A stretch of 64,000 nucleotides of DNA from Tahibacter soli (GCF_025717065.2 NZ_JAOVZO020000003.1:186001-250000); one strand, 5' to 3'. Counted from the stretch's first letter, positions 50,482 to 59,692 are shown. Made by a program: numbers and translations. Notes: generated from the sequence alone by a model not told the origin.

Positions 50482-51600
50482 ATGAAACGTACTGGCTTGT
50501 TTGCGCTGATCGCTCTTGCGCTCGGCGGCATGGGCGCGGCCCAGGCGCAGGACTACAGCAACTGGTACATCGCCCCGCGTGTCGGTGCGGTGATTCCCGA
50601 TAGTGCCCGCAACACCGAAACCTCGCTGTTCACCGGCCTGGGCATCGGCTACTGGGCGACCCCGAACTTCGCGGTCGACTTCGAGTGGACGCTGAACAAC
50701 GCGGACTACGAGAACGATTCCCCGCGCCGCAACCACGAATGGGAAAGCGTGGGCCTCGGCGTGTCGGGCCGCTACTTCTTCGGCGAGCAGGGTTCCGCGT
50801 GGCGTCCGTACGTCATGGGCGGCCTCGGCGCGCTGCGCCATGCGCCGGTCTCGGGCTTCCTGCTCAAGCCGAACAAGGTCAACGGCTGGGATCCGGCCGC
50901 GACCCTCGGCGTCGGCGTGCAGTACAACTTCGGCGACCGCACCGCGTTCCGCGGCGAAATCGCCGGCCGCTACGACCGTGACAACAACTCGGTCGCGACC
51001 GAGAACCACTTCGTCGACGCGATTGCCAGCGTCGGCCTCGTGATCAACTTCGGCGGCGCCGCTCCGGCCGCTCCGGAATCCAAGCCGGTCGAACAGCCGG
51101 TCACGCCGCCGACGTCGTGCCGCGACCTCGACGACGACAAGGACGGCGTGAACAACTGCGACGACCGCTGCCCGAACACGGCCGCCGGTACGATCGTCGG
51201 TCCGGATGGCTGCGACCAGATCGTCACGATCGACCTGCGCGGCGTGAACTTCAAGTTCGACCGTCCGAAGTCGAGCGAGAAGGACATCACCCCGACGCTG
51301 CAGGAGCCGACCTCCGAGTCGCTGGCGATCCTCGACCAGGCCGTCGACACCCTGAAGCGCTACCCGAACGTCCGCGTTGAAGTGGCCGGCCACACCGACT
51401 CCGTCGGTACCGACCAGTACAACCAGGGCCTGTCCGAGCGTCGCGCCCGCATCGTGTACGACTACCTGACCTCGCACGGCATCGACGCGAGCCGTCTGTC
51501 GGGTCCGGTCGGCTTCGGCGAGTCCAAGCCGCTCGACACGAACAGCACGAAGGAAGGCCGCGCGCGCAACCGTCGCACGGAACTCGGCGTCGAGAAGTAA
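50482..51600 (+). CDS. OmpA-family outer membrane protein
   Basis: A 372-residue outer membrane protein: signal peptide MKRTGLFALIALALGGMGAAQAQ, an eight-stranded beta-barrel (about residues 24-195), a calcium-binding thrombospondin-type linker (CRDLDDDKDGVNNCDDRCPN) and a C-terminal OmpA domain that binds peptidoglycan (VEVAGHTDSVGTDQYNQGLSERRA, then RNRRTELGV). It connects outer membrane and cell wall. A long leader and a strong terminator suggest an abundant, separately transcribed gene. Confidence 0.95.
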   Translation: MKRTGLFALIALALGGMGAAQAQDYSNWYIAPRVGAVIPDSARNTETSLFTGLGIGYWATPNFAVDFEWTLNNADYENDSPRRNHEWESVGLGVSGRYFFGEQGSAWRPYVMGGLGALRHAPVSGFLLKPNKVNGWDPAATLGVGVQYNFGDRTAFRGEIAGRYDRDNNSVATENHFVDAIASVGLVINFGGAAPAAPESKPVEQPVTPPTSCRDLDDDKDGVNNCDDRCPNTAAGTIVGPDGCDQIVTIDLRGVNFKFDRPKSSEKDITPTLQEPTSESLAILDQAVDTLKRYPNVRVEVAGHTDSVGTDQYNQGLSERRARIVYDYLTSHGIDASRLSGPVGFGESKPLDTNSTKEGRARNRRTELGVEK

Positions 51601-51631
51601 GCCGGGTAGCTTTATCGCAATACGTCGTACC

Positions 51632-51663
51632 GAAAGCCCGGCCTCGTGCCGGGCTTTCTCTTT
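51632..51663 (+). terminator. Intrinsic terminator of the OmpA-like gene
   Basis: Perfect 11-bp arms gaaagcccggc (51632-51642) and gccgggctttc (51648-51658) with a five-base loop, followed by tctttc. It is a typical strong terminator, 31 bases past the stop. Confidence 0.9.
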
Positions 51664-51930
51664 CAGGAGCCGGCGACGCATCGCGGGCTCCGCCGCACGA
51701 TCCGTCACGAGACCTCGCAGGATCGGACGGACGGATGATGCGCAGCCGCAAAACCTCGGCGCGTGTGCCGTTCGGGGGGCTTGTGCGGGTTGCGCTTAGG
51801 CGTCAGATTACCGCCTCGCCGATGCGTCGACGTCGCGAGCGGACCGCGTGAACTGTTCGATTCGTGCCTGCTTGCGCGTTGACCTTCCGGCGTCGACCAT
51901 CACGATCCATCGCAGGAGGCCAAGACCATC

Positions 51931-52356
51931 GTGAACACCCCCTGGACCACCCACTCCCTGTTCGACGCGTTGAAATCCGACGCGAGCGCCGATCTCGGCG
52001 GCATCGATCTCGAACTCGTCGGCGGCGTCGAACCGACCGTCAGCATCGTCATGCGCGAGCACGGCGATCTCGGCCTGCAGCTGGCCGTTTCCGGCGGCGA
52101 AATCTTCGTCTCCGCGCCGCTGTGCCTGGCAAGCCAGGTCAAGAACGTCGCCGAGTTCAACGAGGCGTGCCTGCGCCTCAATCCGCTCAATCCGCTGTCG
52201 AACCTCGGCCTCCAGAACGTCAACGGCGAAGACCTCTACATCGTTTTCGGCGAACTCTCCAGCCGTTCGCCGCTCGATGCGGTCGTCGAAGAAATTCGCG
52301 TTCTCGCCGACAATACCCTCCAGGCCGCCGAGGCCTTCGCCGACCATCTGAAGTGA
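51931..52356 (+). CDS. YjfI-like DUF2170 protein
   Basis: A 141-residue cytosolic protein of the DUF2170 family (E. coli YjfI). It reads HSLFDALKSDASADLGGIDLELV and later SQVKNVAEFNEACLRLNPLNPLSNLGLQ. It starts with GTG at 51931 after a strong aggagg. It is the first gene of a seven-gene operon whose order matches E. coli yjfIJKLMC. The family's role is unknown, but the constant association with the PspA-like next gene suggests work with it at the membrane. Confidence 0.88.
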   Translation: MNTPWTTHSLFDALKSDASADLGGIDLELVGGVEPTVSIVMREHGDLGLQLAVSGGEIFVSAPLCLASQVKNVAEFNEACLRLNPLNPLSNLGLQNVNGEDLYIVFGELSSRSPLDAVVEEIRVLADNTLQAAEAFADHLK

Positions 52357-52362
52357 CCCGCC

Positions 52363-53136
52363 ATGGCCAGCATCTGGACCAAGATCATCACCCTGTTCCG
52401 CGGCGCCGCCCATGAAGCCGGCACCGCCGTCGTCGACGCCAACGCGCTGCGCATTCTCGATCAGGAAGTGCGCGATGCGCAGAACGCGCTCGTCCGCTCC
52501 CGCGACGATCTCGCCAAGATCATGGCGCAGCGCAAGATTTCGGCCGACAAGCTCGGCGCCAAGCAAGCCAAGCAGGCCGAATACGGCAACTACATCCGCG
52601 AAGCGCTGAGCCGCGACAACCGCGCCCTGGCGCAGGAAGTGGCGAACAAGCTCGCCGCCGTCGAAGCCGACATCGCGACCGATTCGAAGGTCATCGCCGA
52701 CTACGACGCCAGCATCTCCAAGCTGCAGGCGTCGGCACGCCAGGCCGAAACGGTCATCAACCGGCTCAAGCAGCAGATCGACACCGTCAAGGCGACCGAA
52801 AGCGTGCAGCGCGCGCAGGCGGCGCTCGCGGCGAACACGGCCGGCACCGGCGCGAAGCTGTCGACCGCGCTCGATTCGCTCGAACGCATCAAGCAGCGCC
52901 AGACCGAGCGCGCCGCGCAGCTCGAAGTCGCCGAAGAAATGGGCAAGAACCAGGGCGAAGACGCCGATCTGCACCGCCGCCTCGAACAGGCCGGCATCGT
53001 GCCGGGCGCCTCGTCGGGCGATTCGATCCTCGCGCGGTTCGAACGCGAGCAGCGTCCGGCGCTGTCGCACGAATCGGCGCCGCAGCTCGGCCAGTCGGTC
53101 GGCGCGACGCCCGACTCGGTGCCGAAGAACGGTTGA
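52363..53136 (+). CDS. PspA/IM30-family protein (YjfJ-like)
   Basis: A 257-residue largely coiled-coil protein of the PspA/Vipp1 family, here the E. coli YjfJ type. The N-terminus MASIWTKIITLFRGAAHEAG is amphipathic; a long helical hairpin follows (about residues 25-195), with a loose C-terminal tail. Family members assemble on membranes and protect them under stress. It lies six bases after the DUF2170 gene. No pspF or pspBC is in the window, so it belongs to the yjf-type system rather than the classical psp regulon. Confidence 0.9.
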   Translation: MASIWTKIITLFRGAAHEAGTAVVDANALRILDQEVRDAQNALVRSRDDLAKIMAQRKISADKLGAKQAKQAEYGNYIREALSRDNRALAQEVANKLAAVEADIATDSKVIADYDASISKLQASARQAETVINRLKQQIDTVKATESVQRAQAALAANTAGTGAKLSTALDSLERIKQRQTERAAQLEVAEEMGKNQGEDADLHRRLEQAGIVPGASSGDSILARFEREQRPALSHESAPQLGQSVGATPDSVPKNG

Positions 53137-53195
53137 CGGCAAACGTCGCGCGGTCCGGCGGTGCCGGACCGCGCGACACGGGGAGAGGGCCGACC

Positions 53196-54251
53196 ATGCC
53201 GGTGATGTTGCGTGTGGTCCGTGCGTTGCGGCGCCATCTGGCGCTGATGAGCTGGGGCGTTCTGCTCGCGCTCGTCGTGCTGCATTGCCTCGTCAGTCTC
53301 GAGCTCATGATCGTTTCGGGCGAGAGCAAGCTGGTCGAAGGCGGCGTCTGGTTCTACTACTACATGGTCACCGCCGCGACGATCGGCTACGGCGATTTCT
53401 CGCCGCAGACCGACGCCGGGCGCTGGGTCGCCACGCTCTGGCTGCTGCCGGGGGCGGTGACGCTGTTCGCCATGTTCATCGGCAAGGCCACTACCGGCAT
53501 GATCGATTCGTGGAGGGCGCGCGCCATGGGCAAACACAGCTATACCGCGATGCACGGCCATACCGTCATCGTCGGCTGGATGGGACGCGACACGCTGCGC
53601 ACGATCGCGCTGCTGCTCGAAGACACCGTGACCGACGACGAGGGTATCGTGCTCGTCGCGTCGGAAGAGATCGAAAATCCGCGGCCCGAGGAAATCCGTT
53701 TCGTACGGCTCGAATCGCTCGCCGACCCGTCCGGCTACGCGCGCGTGTCGATCGGCGAGGCCGCACGCGTGATCGTCAACGCCGCAACCGACGAGCAGAC
53801 GCTCGCGGCGGCGTTCGCCGTGCTCGCGAACAAGCCGCGCGGCCACGTCGTCGTGACGTTCGACCGGCCCGACACCTGCGCGGTATTGAAAGCGCACTAT
53901 CCCAACGTGGAGTGCGTGCTCCCGCTGCACGTCGAGGTGATGGTGCGCGCGGCGCAGGACGCCGGCAGTGCCGCGGTCGCGACCGAACTCCTCGCCGCGG
54001 CCGGCGGCGCCACGCAGTTCAGCCTGCGCGTGCCGGAGCAGTCGGCCGAGCTTGCGTTCGGCAAGCTGTTCAACGCGTTCAAGCACGAGCACGCGGCGAC
54101 GCTGCTCGGCTACACCCCGGCGGAATGCGGCGCCGCGCCGCGTCTGAATCCGCCCGATTCCGACCGCGTCGCGCCGAAAGCGACGCTTTACTACATCGCC
54201 GACCGGCGCGTCGATCCGGCGCGGGTCGCGTGGGGAGCCTGTATACAATGA
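53196..54251 (+). CDS. Two-helix ion channel with RCK-like domain
   Basis: A 351-residue protein with two membrane helices (about 17-40 and 80-98) around the potassium selectivity filter TIGYGDF (62-68). It is followed by a Rossmann-like RCK domain starting HTVIVGW. The ATG at 53196 has gggagaggg before it; upstream in-frame sequence is discarded. The stop overlaps the DUF2491 start (ATGA). A channel is not part of the E. coli six-gene set but is found in similar operons elsewhere. Potassium conduction and ligand gating are inferred from motifs. Confidence 0.85.
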   Translation: MPVMLRVVRALRRHLALMSWGVLLALVVLHCLVSLELMIVSGESKLVEGGVWFYYYMVTAATIGYGDFSPQTDAGRWVATLWLLPGAVTLFAMFIGKATTGMIDSWRARAMGKHSYTAMHGHTVIVGWMGRDTLRTIALLLEDTVTDDEGIVLVASEEIENPRPEEIRFVRLESLADPSGYARVSIGEAARVIVNAATDEQTLAAAFAVLANKPRGHVVVTFDRPDTCAVLKAHYPNVECVLPLHVEVMVRAAQDAGSAAVATELLAAAGGATQFSLRVPEQSAELAFGKLFNAFKHEHAATLLGYTPAECGAAPRLNPPDSDRVAPKATLYYIADRRVDPARVAWGACIQ

Positions 54252-54901
54252 GCTGGTTGGGAAAGATTTTCGGCGGCGACAAGCCCGAGGAGCCGGCGAG
54301 CGCGCCGGCAGGCCCGTACGGACTGCGCCTGCGCGGTGCGGTCAGCGTCGATGCGCTGCCGTTTCAGATGGCCGGCGACAAGCTGGTGTTCGAACCGCCC
54401 GAAGGGCACCAGGCGATCGAGGCCTGGGGCGAGGTCGAGCTCGGCGGCGGCGCGCGCATCCACCGCTACTACCTCACCGACGACGCGTTCGTGCAGGTCA
54501 ACACGACGGCGGGTCAGGTCGACGGCGTGAAAATGTTCATGTTTCACGAAACGCGCAATCCGCCGAACCAGTCGGCGTTCAACGACTGGGTCAAACGCGG
54601 CTCGCTGATCGGCGCGCAGCACATCGACATCGCCGGGCAGCGCTACGTTCGCGTCTGGGGAGACACGCCCGAGTCGGCGTGGGCGCCGCCGGTCGTGTTC
54701 GACGAGAAGGTGTACAGCAAGGATCCGACCGAGCCCGACTACGATCTCACGCACTACGCGATGCTGTATCAGCGCGAAGTGCCGGGGCTCGACCGCTACG
54801 AATACCTGCTCGTCAGCGCCGAGGACTACGGTCCGGATGAATATTGCATCACGTTTTCGATCGGCGTCGATGTGACGCAGGCCGATCTGACCATCACCTG
54901 A
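54248..54901 (+). CDS. YjfK-like DUF2491 protein
   Basis: A 217-residue protein of the DUF2491 family (E. coli YjfK is about 219 residues). It begins MSWLGKIFGGDKPEEPA and contains YGLRLRGAVSVDALPFQ, VQVNTTAGQVDGVKMF and a conserved-looking RYEYLLVSAEDYGPDEYCITFSIGVDV. No membrane helix is apparent. Its start overlaps the channel gene by four bases. Function unknown; operon position suggests cooperation with the PspA-like and DUF350 proteins. Confidence 0.87.
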   Translation: MSWLGKIFGGDKPEEPASAPAGPYGLRLRGAVSVDALPFQMAGDKLVFEPPEGHQAIEAWGEVELGGGARIHRYYLTDDAFVQVNTTAGQVDGVKMFMFHETRNPPNQSAFNDWVKRGSLIGAQHIDIAGQRYVRVWGDTPESAWAPPVVFDEKVYSKDPTEPDYDLTHYAMLYQREVPGLDRYEYLLVSAEDYGPDEYCITFSIGVDVTQADLTIT

Positions 54902-54932
54902 GTCGCCTCAGATCAATGACACGGAGTAAGCC

Positions 54933-55346
54933 ATGACCGACACGATTCTGCGTTACCTCGACGGCCTGCCGGCGTTCTTGTCCTATTTCGCGATCGCGAT
55001 CGCGCTCATCATCGTGTTCTGCTACGTCTACACGCTGATCACGCCGCACCACGAGTTCACGCTGATCAAGGAAAACAAGGCCGCCGCGGCGACCGCGTTC
55101 GGCGGCTCGCTGATCGGTTTCGCGCTGCCGCTGCACGCGACGATCTCGCACGCGGTGAATCTCGTCGACCTGACGCTCTGGGGCATCGTCGCGCTCGTCG
55201 TGCAGCTCGCGACGTTCTACGGCATCCGGCTGTTCCTGCGCGATCTGCCCGAGCGCATCGCGCGCGACGAACTCGCGGCCGGCATCTTCGTCGCGACGGT
55301 GTCGATCGCCGTGGGCCTCCTCAATGCGGCCAGCATGACCTACTGA
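54933..55346 (+). CDS. YjfL-like DUF350 membrane protein
   Basis: A 137-residue inner-membrane protein of the DUF350 family with four predicted helices (FLSYFAIAIALIIVFCYVYTLI, AAATAFGGSLIGFALPL, LWGIVALVVQLATFYGI, GIFVATVSIAVGLLNAASM). Length matches E. coli YjfL (about 132). It follows DUF2491 by 31 bases. The role of the family is unknown. Confidence 0.9.
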   Translation: MTDTILRYLDGLPAFLSYFAIAIALIIVFCYVYTLITPHHEFTLIKENKAAAATAFGGSLIGFALPLHATISHAVNLVDLTLWGIVALVVQLATFYGIRLFLRDLPERIARDELAAGIFVATVSIAVGLLNAASMTY

Positions 55347-55356
55347 GGGAAGCGCC

Positions 55357-55917
55357 ATGAAACGATCCCACACCGTGCGCCTGCTGCTGATGGGCGCGGC
55401 CCCCATCGTACTGACCGCATGCGAATCGGAAGAACCGGTCAGCCTGTACAAGGACGTCGCCGAATGCGTCGCGTCGGCCAAGCTGACGCAGGACCAGTGC
55501 GACGCCGCGTTCAACCACGCCAAGTCCGAGCATGAGCGCGTCGCGCCGCGCTACACCTCGCAGAAGGACTGCGAAACCGACTTCGGCGCGTCCGGCTGCC
55601 AGACCATCAATCACGGCGCCGGCATCCAGTACATTCCGCTGATGGCCGCGTACGCGCTCGGCTACTACGCCGGGCGGCCGAACTATTACCAATCGCAACC
55701 CTTGTACTATTCCAACGTGGGGTGGAGCGGCGGCGGAGGCGGTTATCTCAACTCCGGCGGGCAGCAGGTCGCACGCACCACCGGCGATTCGCGCGTCGCG
55801 CGCAGCGCGATGGAAGCGCCGACGCGCGCCGTGACGATGTCGCGTTCGGGCTTCGGTTCGTCCGCCAGCGCGCGCGGTAGCTGGGGTGGCGGCGGTGGCA
55901 AGAGCAGCGGCAGCTGA
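55357..55917 (+). CDS. YjfM-like DUF1190 lipoprotein
   Basis: A 186-residue protein with a lipobox at C22 (VLTAC), then the DUF1190 region with conserved cysteines (LYKDVAECVASAKLTQDQC, SQKDCETDFGASGCQ) and a glycine- and serine-rich C-terminal tail. It is probably a lipoprotein at the periplasmic face. Its stop overlaps the start of the next gene by one base (TGATGA). Family role unknown; in E. coli it is YjfM. Confidence 0.87.
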   Translation: MKRSHTVRLLLMGAAPIVLTACESEEPVSLYKDVAECVASAKLTQDQCDAAFNHAKSEHERVAPRYTSQKDCETDFGASGCQTINHGAGIQYIPLMAAYALGYYAGRPNYYQSQPLYYSNVGWSGGGGGYLNSGGQQVARTTGDSRVARSAMEAPTRAVTMSRSGFGSSASARGSWGGGGGKSSGS

Positions 55918-57077
55918 TGAAAAGAATCGCGATCGACGAACGTCCGGACTGGCGCGACTCGGCGGCCGAGCTCGGCTTCCGCTTTCACACGATCGACGGC
56001 GAGCCGTACTGGGACGAGACGGCCTACTACGCGTTCTCGCTCGCGCAGATCGAGAACGATCTCGAAGACCCGACCGCCGAATTGCACCAGATGGCGATGT
56101 CGCTCGTCGGTGAAGTCGTCGAAAGCCAGGAGCTGATGGAAAAGCTCGCGATACCCGAGGCGTATCGCGACTGGATCGCCGCGTCGTGGCGCGAGCGCGA
56201 GCCGCATCTGTACGGGCGCATGGATCTTGCCTACGACGGCAACGGTCCGGCGAAACTGTACGAGCTCAACTACGACACGCCGACGTCGCTGTACGAAGCG
56301 GCGTTTTTCCAATGGGTGTGGCTCGACCAGCGCAAGCAGAGCGGTGCGATACCCGACGGCGCCGACCAGTACAACCAGATCCAGGATCTTCTCGTCGAAG
56401 CGTTCGGCACGATCGCGCCGGGCCTGCCCAAGCCGCTGTACTTCTCGGCCGTGCGCGACTCGCTCGAAGACCAGGGGACGATCGCCTACCTGCGCGACTG
56501 CGCCGAACAGGCCGGCATCTCGACGAACACGATCGCGATCGAGGACATCGGCCTGTCCGCCGACGGCCGCTATACCGACCTCGACGACTACGTCATCCCG
56601 GCGCTGTTCAAGCTGTATCCGCTGGAGTTCCTGTTCGCAGAACGCTTCGGGCCGGCGCTGCCGACATCGGGCATCCGGCTCATCGAGCCGCCGTGGAAGT
56701 CGATCCTGTCGAACAAGGGCGCGCTGCCGCTGCTGTGGGAGCGTCATCGCGGGCATCCGAACCTGCTCGAAGCGCACTTCGAAACCGGCGACGAAGGCGT
56801 GCTCGCGCCGGGCTGGGTGCGCAAGCCGCTGTTCTCGCGCGAGGGCGCGAACGTGCAGTTGAAGCTCGCCGACGGCTCCATGCACGAATCGCCGGGGCCG
56901 TACGACGACGCGCCCTGGATCCGTCAGGCGTATCACGCGCTGCCGCAATTCGAAGGGAACTATGCGGTCGTGGGGAGCTGGGTCGTCGCCGACCGGCCCG
57001 CCGGTATCGGCATTCGCGAGGACGCCTCGCTGATCACCCGGGATACGTCGCGCTTCCTGCCGCACGTCATTCTGTAG
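55917..57077 (+). CDS. YjfC-like glutathionylspermidine synthase-type ATP-grasp enzyme
   Basis: A 386-residue enzyme of the glutathionylspermidine synthase-like family (E. coli YjfC, about 387 residues). It opens MKRIAIDERPDWRDSAAELGFRF and has ATP-grasp elements such as YELNYDTPTSLYEAAFFQW, PPWKSILSNKGALPLLW and KPLFSREGANV. The N-terminal amidase half of full Gsp is missing, so it would only ligate. The true substrate of this type is unknown. It closes the yjf-type operon and is followed by a 13-bp hairpin. Confidence 0.9.
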   Translation: MKRIAIDERPDWRDSAAELGFRFHTIDGEPYWDETAYYAFSLAQIENDLEDPTAELHQMAMSLVGEVVESQELMEKLAIPEAYRDWIAASWREREPHLYGRMDLAYDGNGPAKLYELNYDTPTSLYEAAFFQWVWLDQRKQSGAIPDGADQYNQIQDLLVEAFGTIAPGLPKPLYFSAVRDSLEDQGTIAYLRDCAEQAGISTNTIAIEDIGLSADGRYTDLDDYVIPALFKLYPLEFLFAERFGPALPTSGIRLIEPPWKSILSNKGALPLLWERHRGHPNLLEAHFETGDEGVLAPGWVRKPLFSREGANVQLKLADGSMHESPGPYDDAPWIRQAYHALPQFEGNYAVVGSWVVADRPAGIGIREDASLITRDTSRFLPHVIL

Positions 57078-57092
57078 AGCCCGCTTGCCGAG

Positions 57093-57123
57093 CCTCGTTC
57101 GCCGTCCGGGACGGCGAACGAGG
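57093..57123 (+). terminator. Hairpin after the yjf-type operon
   Basis: Perfect 13-bp arms cctcgttcgccgt (57093-57105) and acggcgaacgagg (57111-57123) around ccggg, 15 bases past the last stop. No T-run follows. Because the next gene is convergent it may act for both. Confidence 0.6.
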
Positions 57124-57149
57124 TCCCGGAAGTCAACGCGGCCAGGAAG

Positions 57150-57617
57150 TCACTTGATGCGCTTGACGCGCAGGCTGCAGCCGCAGCCCTCGACCGTCAT
57201 CAGCCAGCTTCCCATCAGCATCGGCTTGATGCGGACCGCCGGATTCGTCAGGCCCAGGTCGGAGCGCTGGCTCGTTTCCGCCTGCTGCCAGACCTGCCCG
57301 TTGTCGAGCCGGAACACCGTCTTGCCGAGCCAGCCGGTGAGCTTGCCGTCGATATGCGCCTCGATGACTTCGCGTTCCTTTTCGTTCGGGTAGAACTCGA
57401 GCGATTCGCCTTTCGCAACCGGAGCGCCGGGGGCGAGGCCGTGAATGCGCAGCCAGTCGTTGAGCGACTTGAGCTCGTCCGGCGTCAGCTTGCCGAGGCC
57501 GGCCGCATTGAACTCGGATTGCTTCATGCGCTCTTCGAGCGTTGAGAATTCGGCCGCCCGGGCGGTGCCCAGGCAGGCCAGCACGAGGCCCAGTACGACG
57601 GTCCAGCGCTTGTGCAT
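57150..57617 (-). CDS. Secreted protein of unknown function
   Basis: A 155-residue exported protein with signal peptide MHKRWTVVLGLVLACLGTARAAE. The mature part starts with a helical LEERMKQSEFNAAGLGKLTPDELKSLNDWLRIHGL, then a beta-rich segment with FRLDNGQVWQQAE and KPMLMGSWLMTVEGCGCSLRVKR. The LDNGQVW box is recurrent in small exported xanthomonad proteins whose function I do not know. Two cysteines in GCGC may form a disulfide or bind metal. It is convergent with the yjf-type operon. Confidence 0.75.
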   Translation of the reverse strand: MHKRWTVVLGLVLACLGTARAAEFSTLEERMKQSEFNAAGLGKLTPDELKSLNDWLRIHGLAPGAPVAKGESLEFYPNEKEREVIEAHIDGKLTGWLGKTVFRLDNGQVWQQAETSQRSDLGLTNPAVRIKPMLMGSWLMTVEGCGCSLRVKRIK

Positions 57618-57940
57618 CGGATCACCTCAAGAGGATCGTTGCCGCCGCAGCGGCGGCAAATCGCAGGAATTGTAACCGTGTTGCGGCGCTCTTCGGGTGC
57701 GTGGCGGGGGCTTGACAAACCGTTGCGGGATGTAACGAGTAACCGCAAATTAACAATGTAACCCCCGGTGCTGCTTATACTTGCGCCGTCAGCGGGCGTT
57801 CCGTGGCAGGCGTGCAGGCCGAAACGGAGCGTCAGGGGATGCGATCTGGGGGAAAACCAGGGGCAACTCGTCGTTGGTCTTGTAACGGGCACAGTCGTGC
57901 CCGTCGACTCTCAGCATCAGGTGCGTTGGTGAACAAAACG
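57618..57940. other. Divergent intergenic region with candidate promoter
   Basis: About 320 bases between two divergent genes. A TTGACA (57712-57717) and, separately, a TATACT (57776-57781) are present. They are far apart and do not pair at usual spacing, so only the -10-like TATACT is a fair promoter candidate for the plus-strand gene. The long leader has a gggcac-agtc-gtgccc hairpin but no recognised riboswitch. Confidence 0.4.
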
Positions 57941-59671
57941 ATGAAGCAGTTTCGTTCTTTCCGTTCGTGTGGAGCAGTTCTGGCTCTGTCTCTCGCTCCG
58001 CTCGCGGCGATCAACGCGGCGACACTGAATATCAACGAAGAAAAAGTCGATTTCCCGACCATGCAGGTCGTGCCGTATGCCGGCGGTACGTCGACGCAGC
58101 TCGGCGTGCAGATGCCGCTGCTGTGCGCCTTGCTGCGCGCGCCGAATCAGACGCCGGTACCGCCCCCGCTGGAAGGCGCGAACAGCTACATCAACCCGAC
58201 GTTCGGCAATATCGTTTTCGGACCGGTGTCGCCGACCGCCGCGAACCAGCAGACGCCGATTCCCGGTGTCGCCACCTGGACCTACACGAGCTCGGGTCTT
58301 TCGATGCTCGGCGATCCCAGCCTGATCTGTTACGGCACGAGCGGCAACGGCGTCATGCGCTACAGCTCGGGCCTGTTCGTCGACGACTTCGAACCGCTCG
58401 GCTTCGACGCCTCGATCGTTTCGCGCGTCGTGCAGCTGCCGTCGATCAACAACGGCTACGTGTACAAGTATTACGTCGATTTCGCGATCCCGGTGCTGTC
58501 GCAGACCAACAACGTCGTCATCGGGCTGCGCGACGGTTACGACAAGTCGCTGTTCGATTCGACGACGTCTTACTACTGCACGGTGGCGACCACGACGTCC
58601 ACCGAGTGCAATTCGACGTCGATTCACGACAACCTCAGCGTGACAGTCGCGATTCCGGCCGGAAACATGGTGCTCGGACGCTACATCGTCTTCCGTCCGC
58701 TCAAGGCGGGCGTGACGAGCCTGCCGGTCACGAGCTCGCCGGTGACCATCGCCGCGCTGTATCTGCCCGACGGCTATGAAAAGCGCGTCGACAACAACGT
58801 TTCGGCGACCTATGGCTCGCTGACCGACGCGCGCCCGGAAATCGTCGCCTCGGCCACGACCTCGGCGCTCGCGACGCTCACCGAAGGCGGCAGCCTGAAC
58901 GGCGTCACGTTCGGCCTCGACGACGACACCACCGAAACGACCGGCAACCTGCTCAGTGCCGAAGCCACGCTGACGTTCAACAACGTTCCGTTCCAGACGA
59001 CGGTCAACTGCGGCTCGGCGACGCCGATCACGGCGAGCCCGCGCGTGACGCGCACCTGCAGCTTCGACGTGGTCACGCCGGCGATCGACTACGCGACCGA
59101 CATCGCGCTGAATACCTACGCGCCGGGCGTCTCGGCGAATCTGCGGATCGTCGCGACCGACCCGCGCGGCCAGACGACCACGCTCGACCTGCCGATCCAC
59201 GTCAGGAGCCTCGACAACGACAAGCCGGTCTTCGGCTTCTCGACGCGGTTCGCGCCGCCGGCGGCCGGTCCGGACAAGACGCCGACGGTGACCTGCTCGC
59301 AGGCCGTCTCGGATTCGCCGCAGTGCGTCGGTTCGATCAGCGATTTCCTGGTCGACATCGCGCCGGGCCCGGAAGGCGCTACGGACGAAGTGGCCGCGCA
59401 GACCGTGGCGCTGGTGCCTGATACGAGTACCGGCCGCAACGGCAACATCGCGTGCGTGCTCGACAGCGGCTCTGCGCAGATCTTCGGGCTGAACGGCGGT
59501 CCGCGCGTCACGCTGACCAGCGGCGGCAAGGTCGGGAGCATCGCATATGGCCTCGGCAAGTCCCAGGGCTCCGCGACCTGCACGGTCAAGATCACCGACG
59601 GCGGCACCTTCTATACCGGCCAGTCGGCGTCGAACGAAACCAAGACGTTCCGTATCGTCGTCGCGCCTTAG
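57941..59671 (+). CDS. Large secreted beta-rich protein of unknown function
   Basis: A 576-residue exported protein. The ATG at 57941 gives signal peptide MKQFRSFRSCGAVLALSLAPLAAINA; a GTG at 57929 (VNKTM) is possible. The mature protein is rich in Ser, Thr and Gly and probably beta-stranded throughout. Paired cysteines recur (CALL.., LICYGT, YYCTVAT..EC, VNCGSA..RTCSFD, TCSQAVSDSPQC, IACVL, ATCTVK). It has a conserved-looking SLDNDKPVFGFSTRF block but no known domain. It looks like a surface or extracellular protein. It is a single gene with a terminator. Confidence 0.75.
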   Translation: MKQFRSFRSCGAVLALSLAPLAAINAATLNINEEKVDFPTMQVVPYAGGTSTQLGVQMPLLCALLRAPNQTPVPPPLEGANSYINPTFGNIVFGPVSPTAANQQTPIPGVATWTYTSSGLSMLGDPSLICYGTSGNGVMRYSSGLFVDDFEPLGFDASIVSRVVQLPSINNGYVYKYYVDFAIPVLSQTNNVVIGLRDGYDKSLFDSTTSYYCTVATTTSTECNSTSIHDNLSVTVAIPAGNMVLGRYIVFRPLKAGVTSLPVTSSPVTIAALYLPDGYEKRVDNNVSATYGSLTDARPEIVASATTSALATLTEGGSLNGVTFGLDDDTTETTGNLLSAEATLTFNNVPFQTTVNCGSATPITASPRVTRTCSFDVVTPAIDYATDIALNTYAPGVSANLRIVATDPRGQTTTLDLPIHVRSLDNDKPVFGFSTRFAPPAAGPDKTPTVTCSQAVSDSPQCVGSISDFLVDIAPGPEGATDEVAAQTVALVPDTSTGRNGNIACVLDSGSAQIFGLNGGPRVTLTSGGKVGSIAYGLGKSQGSATCTVKITDGGTFYTGQSASNETKTFRIVVAP

Positions 59672-59692
59672 TCGCCGGCGATCGTCCGTCTA

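Noticed and set aside
57790-57940. Cyclic-di-GMP riboswitch in the leader of the secreted protein gene
   Set aside because: The leader is long and GC-rich with a hairpin, but the conserved GEMM cores are missing.
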